A stretch of DNA of 9,837 bases from JTS-RE9 sp964649195 (GTDB lineage Bacteria; Planctomycetota; Phycisphaerae; Phycisphaerales; Phycisphaeraceae), in assembly GCA_964649195.1 (NCBI GenBank), contig CAZYPK010000183.1, forward strand, positions 1 through 9,837, in the 5' to 3' direction. The position numbers were made by a program, and so were the translations under genes. The notes under the pieces were generated by a model. That model was not told where the DNA came from. It worked only from the letters and a program-made list of their open reading frames with translations, and searched no databases. Below, one piece after another: positions 6,248 through 9,837 of this stretch; positions within the stretch are counted from its first letter, which is position 1; each line of letters begins with the position of its first letter.

Positions 6248-7270
6248 TCAGATCAGGCGGCGGCGCAGACGCTGCGTCAGGTGTTCCAGGGCAAGCACGG
6301 TGAGAAACACCACCAGCAGAATCGTCGATACATGGGCGTAGTCGGACAGGTCCCACCTCCCTTTAAGCTCCATGCCCACGCCCCCGGCGCCGACGATGCC
6401 CAGCACCGTCGCGGAGCGGACATTGCGCTCGAGGATGTACTGGGCATACGCCAGAAACTGCGGCGCCACCTGGGGCAGCACCGCGAATCGCAGCACCTGG
6501 AGGCGGTTGGCGCCGGTGCATCGCAACGCTTCCTGCGGACCGGGGTCGCTGTTCTCGATGTCGTCGGCGAAAAACTTTCCGAGGAAGCCGAAGCTGTGAA
6601 CACCCAGTGCGAAGATCCCGGCCACCGGGCCAAAGCCGAAGAGCAGCACGAAGAACATCGCAATGATCAGTTCAGGCATCGAACGGCTGAAACTGCACAA
6701 ACCCCGCGAGAAGGTGTAGAGAAGACGGTTGGAGGTGAAGTTGGTCGCCCCGAGAACGCCCAGCGGGGCCGCGATCAACAGCGCCATGATGGTGCCCCAG
6801 GCGCCGATCTCGATGGTTTGCAGCATCAGGGTGCCCACGCGAAGCAGATAGCCGTAGGGCACGACGAGGTACTCGATGGATTCCTCTTCGACCCACGCAT
6901 CCTCAAGCACATCCCACCGGCGCTGCGGTTCATTGGTGATGTACGCCAGGGGAGGCAGGCTCTCGCGGTCGAATGCCGTGATTCGGTTGATGGCCGTCCG
7001 CTCGGCGAAGACCAGCGGCAGAGCCTGGCCGAAGAAACTGGTCCAGCCCTTGGACAATTCGGATTCCTTTGCAAGCCCGACGCTGTAGGCGACGCCTTGC
7101 GCCGTCGTGGCGGCGGCGCGATCCAGTTCATTGCGGTGCGCGGACCACGCCATCACCGCCAGCATCACCAGCAGGGCAAAGACATGCCAGGCGCGAAACG
7201 GCTGACGCAAGGTCCAGTTGCCCGGATCGTTCGGTCGGCCTGCGACGGACTGGATGGCGGTGTCTTTCAT
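6248..7270 (-). CDS. phnE: Phosphonate ABC transporter permease PhnE
   Basis: Inner-membrane permease of a PhnCDE importer, 340 residues. One membrane segment at about 28-44, then a long presumably periplasmic stretch (about 45-140), then segments near 145-172, 198-228, 270-298 and 313-330. The EAA loop that contacts the ATPase is GPQEALRCTGAN...LRFAVLPQ at about 244-267. The C-terminal two thirds match PhnE/TIGR01097-type proteins. The stretch after the first segment is larger than in E. coli PhnE (about 260-276 residues in total, from memory). The ATG overlaps the phnC stop as ATGA, so the two are translationally coupled; the reading frame stays open 80 codons further upstream inside phnC, but that part is a shadow. 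It would form the channel used by PhnD-bound substrate. Confidence 0.92.
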   Translation of the reverse strand: MKDTAIQSVAGRPNDPGNWTLRQPFRAWHVFALLVMLAVMAWSAHRNELDRAAATTAQGVAYSVGLAKESELSKGWTSFFGQALPLVFAERTAINRITAFDRESLPPLAYITNEPQRRWDVLEDAWVEEESIEYLVVPYGYLLRVGTLMLQTIEIGAWGTIMALLIAAPLGVLGATNFTSNRLLYTFSRGLCSFSRSMPELIIAMFFVLLFGFGPVAGIFALGVHSFGFLGKFFADDIENSDPGPQEALRCTGANRLQVLRFAVLPQVAPQFLAYAQYILERNVRSATVLGIVGAGGVGMELKGRWDLSDYAHVSTILLVVFLTVLALEHLTQRLRRRLI

Positions 7271-8076
7271 GCGGATGCCAGGATCGGAGCCTGCCCGTCG
7301 CGTTTGACCGGGGAATCGGCGTCGGCGGGGGACGTTCCCGCCGATTTGTCTTCCGTGTAGAGCCGGTGTTCCTGCTCGCTGGTGAACGACTGTGCCGGCC
7401 CATCGACGGTCACCTTGCCGCAGGACATCGCCACGATCCGGTCGCCGAAGTCCCGCGCCAGCTCCACCTGGTGCAGGCTGCACAGAATCGTCGTTCCCCG
7501 CTGCCGACATGCGACGCGAAGAAGGTCGAGCACTTTTCGGCTGGTGGTCGGGTCAAGGCTCGCCACCGGTTCGTCGGCCAGGATCAGCACCGGATCGAGC
7601 ATGAAAGCCCGGGCGATGGCCACGCGCTGCTGCTGCCCGCCTGAGAGGTCGGCGGCGCGGCGGTAAAGATGCGCCTCATCAAGCCCCACCTGGGCGAGCA
7701 GTTCACATGCCTTGCGCTTGAGCGGCGGCGGATACCAGCCAAGCATCGAGCGAACGGGACCGACGACGGGCAGCGACCCGCAGAGCACATTGTCGAGCAC
7801 GCTCAGGCGAGGCGAGAGATTGAAGCGCTGGTGAACCATGCCCATCCGCCGACGGATCGCGGCAATGGACCGGCGATCGACAAGCCGGCCATCGACCGTC
7901 ACCCGGCCGGAGGTGGGTTCCACCAGGCCGTTGACCATGCGAAGCAGCGTCGATTTGCCCGCGCCGCTGGCGCCGAGCAGGACACAGCATTCACCGCGGG
8001 GAATTTGCAGGGTGACGTGGTCCACCGCGTGGACGCCGCCATCAAACGTCTTGCAAACTTGATCGAATTGAATCAT
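7267..8076 (-). CDS. phnC: Phosphonate ABC transporter ATP-binding protein PhnC
   Basis: ABC ATPase powering the PhnDCE importer at the inner membrane face; 269 residues. Visible: Walker A GASGAGKST at 35-43, Q-loop Q83, signature LSGGQQQR at 144-151, Walker B VLILADEP at 163-170, D-loop SLD, and H-loop H202. The length suits PhnC; the last 30 residues after LYTEDKSAG are a variable tail. The start is uncertain: ATG 8076 has GGGGG about 10 bases upstream; ATG 8085 (MILMIQF, three residues more) has poor spacing but matches the N-terminal length of E. coli PhnC. The frame stays open back to 8178, but those codons read through a 27-bp tandem repeat and are not protein. The stop overlaps the phnE start by 4 bases. 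Confidence 0.92.
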   Translation of the reverse strand: MIQFDQVCKTFDGGVHAVDHVTLQIPRGECCVLLGASGAGKSTLLRMVNGLVEPTSGRVTVDGRLVDRRSIAAIRRRMGMVHQRFNLSPRLSVLDNVLCGSLPVVGPVRSMLGWYPPPLKRKACELLAQVGLDEAHLYRRAADLSGGQQQRVAIARAFMLDPVLILADEPVASLDPTTSRKVLDLLRVACRQRGTTILCSLHQVELARDFGDRIVAMSCGKVTVDGPAQSFTSEQEHRLYTEDKSAGTSPADADSPVKRDGQAPILASA

Positions 8077-8095
8077 GAGAATCATGCCCCCGGTG

Positions 8096-8176
8096 GGGTG
8101 GCTGAGGCTGAGGCTCTGTTCCGGGTGGCTGGGGCTGAGGTTCTGTTCTGGGTGGCTGGGGCTGAAGGCTCTGCGC
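8096..8176 (-). repeat. 27-bp tandem repeat, three units, upstream of phnC
   Basis: Three imperfect units of 27 bases start at 8096, 8123 and 8150, each beginning GGGTGGCTG on the plus strand. The third unit merges into the type II arm of the adjacent family A element. The length equals nine codons, so the array stays in frame with phnC and produces a false N-terminal extension (repeating SPSHPEQ on the minus strand). Similar GGGTGGCTGGGG sequence precedes the family A copy at 4357. Confidence 0.85.
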
Positions 8177-8270
8177 AAGCCCCGGCCCGGTGACCTTCAG
8201 CCTTCAGCCTTCAGTTGCGCCACCTTGTTTCGTGCATCTGGGCCGGGGCTTCGCGGACTCAGCCCCAGCC
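8154..8270 (-). repeat. Palindromic repeat family A, complete copy 2 (REPIN-like)
   Basis: The element at 4357-4464 occurs here in reverse: type II arm at 8154-8187, core at 8188-8240, type I arm at 8241-8270. The type I arm is base-for-base the same as at 4357-4386. The core again contains TGGCGCAACTGAAGGCTGA (minus strand) but with an extra 7-bp GAAGGCT duplication. It lies between phnD and phnC inside what would otherwise be a tight three-gene operon. Short GGGTGGC-type repeats continue to the phnD stop. Confidence 0.82.
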
Positions 8271-8317
8271 ACCCGAAACGGACCCAGCCACCCGAAGCAA
8301 ACTCAGCCACCCGCCGC

Positions 8318-9262
8318 TCAGTTGGAAGCCTTCTTAAGCATCTCGGCGATCAGTTCATCGGTGACTTTCGCCAGCTTGCTGATGGCGAGATCGAACTGTT
8401 GAACGGGATAGTCGGCGTCGTAGCGATCGACCCGCTTGCCGCCGTAGCCGCGGATCATGTCAGGCTTGATGTCCTTTTGCTCGTGAACCTTGTTGAAGGC
8501 TTCGCGCAGTTTCTTCTTGATGGCGGGATCGAGCTTCGTGTGCATGGCCAGAGGCGGGAAGGGAATCGGTTCGCTCTTGGCCAGCAGCATGAACCGGGCC
8601 GGGTCGAGTTGCTTGTTGGCGACGGCCTTCTCAAAACTCTCGAAGGCGGCGCAGGCGGCGTCAACCTTCCCCGCAGCCAGGGCGCTCAGGGCGTTGGCGT
8701 GGCTGCCGGTGAGGTGAATCCTGCCCAGGTCCTTCACCGGATCGAGCCCCGCGTCCAGGATCATCGCCACCGGGTAGTTGAAGCTGCTCGTGGAGTTCAC
8801 GTCCCCGAACGCGACCGTCCTGCCCTTGAGGTCGGCAATGCTTTTGAGTCCCGCATCGCGCCGGACGAAGATGCCCGAATAGTAGCTGCTCTCGCCCTTG
8901 GTCACCGCCACGGCGAGCAGTTCCGCCGCCCCTTTGCTTTTGGCCTGATGAAAGGTGACGGGGCCGAAAAAGGCGATGTCCACCTTGTCGCTGGTCATCG
9001 CTTCCACCACCGCGCCGTAGGACTGCCCGACCCGCAGGGTGAAATGGAGACCGTAGGTCTTCTGAATCGCGCTGAAGACCGGCTCGAAGTCGGCCTTCGT
9101 CCCCGCCTCCGTCCCGCCGTCGGCAGGAATGAGAATGACGCGCAGCGGACGGGCCGCGCTGCCATCGTGGACCGAACTCTTCTCCGACGCCTGCATCGGT
9201 GCGGAGAAAGCCGGCGCGATGCACGCCATGAGCAACAGAACCCGGCTCAGACAACGATCCAT
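8318..9262 (-). CDS. phnD: Phosphonate-binding periplasmic protein PhnD
   Basis: Substrate-binding protein of the PhnDCE importer, 314 residues, exported to the periplasm. The N-terminus MDRCLSRVLLLMACIAPAF is a signal peptide, with signal peptidase cleavage likely after AFSA near 21; an LMAC at 10-13 could be a lipobox, but the hydrophobic part before it is very short. The mature part has the PhnD fold signature: SYGAVVEAM at 81-89, DIAFFGP at 95-101, a phosphonate-contacting NSTSS at 156-160, and GSHANAL...DAACAAFE at 186-208. The ATG at 9262 is preceded by GGAGGTG at 6-base spacing; 14 further in-frame codons upstream are not used. It is first in phnD-phnC-phnE. The ligand could be a phosphonate, phosphite or phosphate ester; context favours a phosphonate. 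Confidence 0.92.
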   Translation of the reverse strand: MDRCLSRVLLLMACIAPAFSAPMQASEKSSVHDGSAARPLRVILIPADGGTEAGTKADFEPVFSAIQKTYGLHFTLRVGQSYGAVVEAMTSDKVDIAFFGPVTFHQAKSKGAAELLAVAVTKGESSYYSGIFVRRDAGLKSIADLKGRTVAFGDVNSTSSFNYPVAMILDAGLDPVKDLGRIHLTGSHANALSALAAGKVDAACAAFESFEKAVANKQLDPARFMLLAKSEPIPFPPLAMHTKLDPAIKKKLREAFNKVHEQKDIKPDMIRGYGGKRVDRYDADYPVQQFDLAISKLAKVTDELIAEMLKKASN

Positions 9263-9290
9263 AGAACACCTCCACACACAGGATGACCAC

Positions 9291-9325
9291 CACGAACAGA
9301 ACACCCACCCTAAGCCCTGTTCGTG
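9291..9325. promoter_or_regulatory. 9-bp inverted repeat in the phnD leader
   Basis: CACGAACAG (9291-9299) and CTGTTCGTG (9317-9325) are perfect inverted copies with 17 bases between. The inner edge lies 28 bases before the phnD ATG, just upstream of the strong ribosome site. It could be an operator or an mRNA stem. It differs from the inverted repeats near phnA. I found no convincing -35/-10 pair for phnD. Confidence 0.45.
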
Positions 9326-9386
9326 AGGATTTGATTTGCGTTGTGTGAGAAAGATCCGAGGGATGTGGCCATCTTTTGTGGCAGCC

Positions 9387-9555
9387 TAAGCCCCGCCCGG
9401 AAGGGCGCGGGCCAAAGCGTGTCCAATCAACAGCGGATTTAAAGCCTGCAAGGGGAATTCAAATCGGCAGTCGAGTTTTGATTTGTCAACAGACCGCGAA
9501 TCAAACACCCTTCGGCCCTCACCCTTCCGGGTGGGGCTAAACGGAACTCAGGTTC
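9387..9555. repeat. Repeat family B, copy 2
   Basis: The left end (9387-9405) and right end (9522-9540) are inverted with 17 of 19 bases matching (AAGCCCC..CCCGGAAGGG type). The right end continues as AAACGGAACTCAGGTTC, nearly the same as copy 1 at 4515-4532. The 116-base interior is AT-richer, differs from the interior of copy 1, and contains smaller inverted pairs such as TTTGATT/AATCAAA. It lies between phnD and the tRNA gene and codes for nothing credible. Confidence 0.6.
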
Positions 9556-9580
9556 GCGCAGGTTTTTTTTCGTTGACCAA

Positions 9581-9652
9581 TGGGCCGGGTGGGATTCGAA
9601 CCCACGACCAACGGCTTAAAAGGCCGCTGCTCTACCGCTGAGCTACCAGCCC
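9581..9652 (-). tRNA. tRNA-Lys (anticodon UUU)
   Basis: Minus-strand cloverleaf of 72 bases: acceptor GGGCTGG with CCGGCCC plus discriminator A; D arm GCTCAGCGGTAGAGC; anticodon stem GCGGC/GCCGT with loop CTTTTAA, giving anticodon TTT; T arm GTGGGTTCGAATCCCAC. CCA is not encoded; TTG follows. It has its own promoter directly upstream. It reads in the same direction as the phnDCE operon but is separated from it by about 320 bases. Confidence 0.97.
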
Positions 9653-9664
9653 GTTCAAACGGGC
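9649..9664 (-). other. Palindrome across the tRNA-Lys 5' end
   Basis: GCCCGTT (9649-9655) and AACGGGC (9658-9664) form a perfect 7-bp inverted repeat with a 2-base gap. It covers the first bases of the mature tRNA and its short leader, so the leader can pair with the acceptor strand GGGC in the precursor. It may affect 5' processing or be incidental. Confidence 0.4.
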
Positions 9665-9669
9665 GGGAA

Positions 9670-9698
9670 ACTGTACGTGGGGGAGGGGGGCGCGTCAA
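9670..9698 (-). promoter_or_regulatory. Promoter of tRNA-Lys
   Basis: TTGACG (9693-9698, 5 of 6 to the -35) and TACAGT (9670-9675, 4 of 6 to the -10) on the minus strand are spaced by exactly 17 bases. Transcription would start near 9663, about 10 bases before the mature tRNA, as expected for a tRNA gene. Confidence 0.72.
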
Positions 9699-9748
9699 AC
9701 CATTGAGGCGTGTCGTTCAGGGTATAAAGCATATGGCGGGAGAGCGGA

Positions 9749-9820
9749 AGCCTCCCGTTGGAAGGGCGAGGCTCCCGCTGGAAGGGCGAGGCTCCCGCCG
9801 GGAGGGCGAGGCTCCCGCCG
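9749..9820 (+). repeat. 20-bp tandem repeat, about 3.6 units
   Basis: Units of 20 bases start at 9749, 9769, 9789 and 9809 (partial), each reading close to AGGCTCCCGCTGGAAGGGCG. Units two and three differ at four positions or fewer. It lies upstream of the tRNA promoter and close to the window end; no reading frame there is credible. Confidence 0.85.
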
Positions 9821-9837
9821 AGCCGTTCGTTTGCGAA

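Noticed and set aside
6224..7360. Plus-strand reading frame of 378 codons opposite phnE
   Set aside because: Antisense shadow with low-complexity His/Gln/Arg content and no ribosome site.
8096..8176. Possible CRISPR-like array
   Set aside because: Units are directly adjacent with no spacers, and there are no cas genes.
8075..9286. Plus-strand reading frame of 403 codons opposite phnD
   Set aside because: It crosses the repeat element and runs antisense to a protein with a clear signal peptide and binding motif.
9563..9570. Run of eight T on the plus strand as a terminator
   Set aside because: No plus-strand gene ends there and no stem sits directly before it; for the minus-strand tRNA it is an A-run.
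9581..9652. tRNA-Lys as an integration site of a genomic island
   Set aside because: I saw no direct repeat of the tRNA 3' end elsewhere in the window and no integrase; only a 9-base chance match near 8239.

Overview
The window reads as a compact phosphonate uptake and breakdown locus from a GC-rich bacterium. A Planctomycete, perhaps of the Phycisphaerae type, is the best guess. The reasons are a CxxCGY...CPECG zinc ribbon, the density of palindromic intergenic repeats, and the gene order. This is pattern recognition, not a database match.

Left block (minus strand, about 71-4040): an operon read phnA (phosphonoacetate hydrolase) - phnY (phosphonoacetaldehyde dehydrogenase) - zinc alcohol dehydrogenase. 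phnA and phnY overlap by 4 bases; the dehydrogenase start lies 8 bases inside the reach of the phnY stop or overlaps it, depending on the start chosen. Together the three enzymes could take a phosphonate alcohol such as 2-hydroxyethylphosphonate to phosphonoacetaldehyde, phosphonoacetate, and finally acetate plus phosphate. No PhnW transaminase, PhnX or C-P lyase gene is present in the window.

Middle (about 3939-4566): a gene-free divergent control region. It has a good promoter for phnA, a TTGACTNNCAGTC motif that occurs twice facing opposite ways, an 8-bp inverted repeat around the phnA -10, and nested palindromic and tandem repeats in the leader of the next gene. Plus strand 4567-6039 encodes a GlpT-like organophosphate transporter of the major facilitator superfamily with a zinc ribbon inserted in its central cytoplasmic loop.

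Right block (minus strand, 6248-9262): the ABC importer phnD - phnC - phnE. phnC and phnE overlap by 4 bases, but phnD and phnC are separated by about 240 bases holding a palindromic repeat element. A REPIN-like inverted repeat pair separates the convergent transporter and phnE genes.

Right end (about 9263-9837): the phnD leader with an inverted repeat, a second copy of a repeat element, a tRNA-Lys(UUU) gene on the minus strand with its own promoter, and a 20-bp tandem repeat. No transcriptional regulator is encoded here, so the factor that reads the operator candidates must lie elsewhere. Most intergenic gaps carry repeats, and no transposase, integrase or CRISPR array is present.
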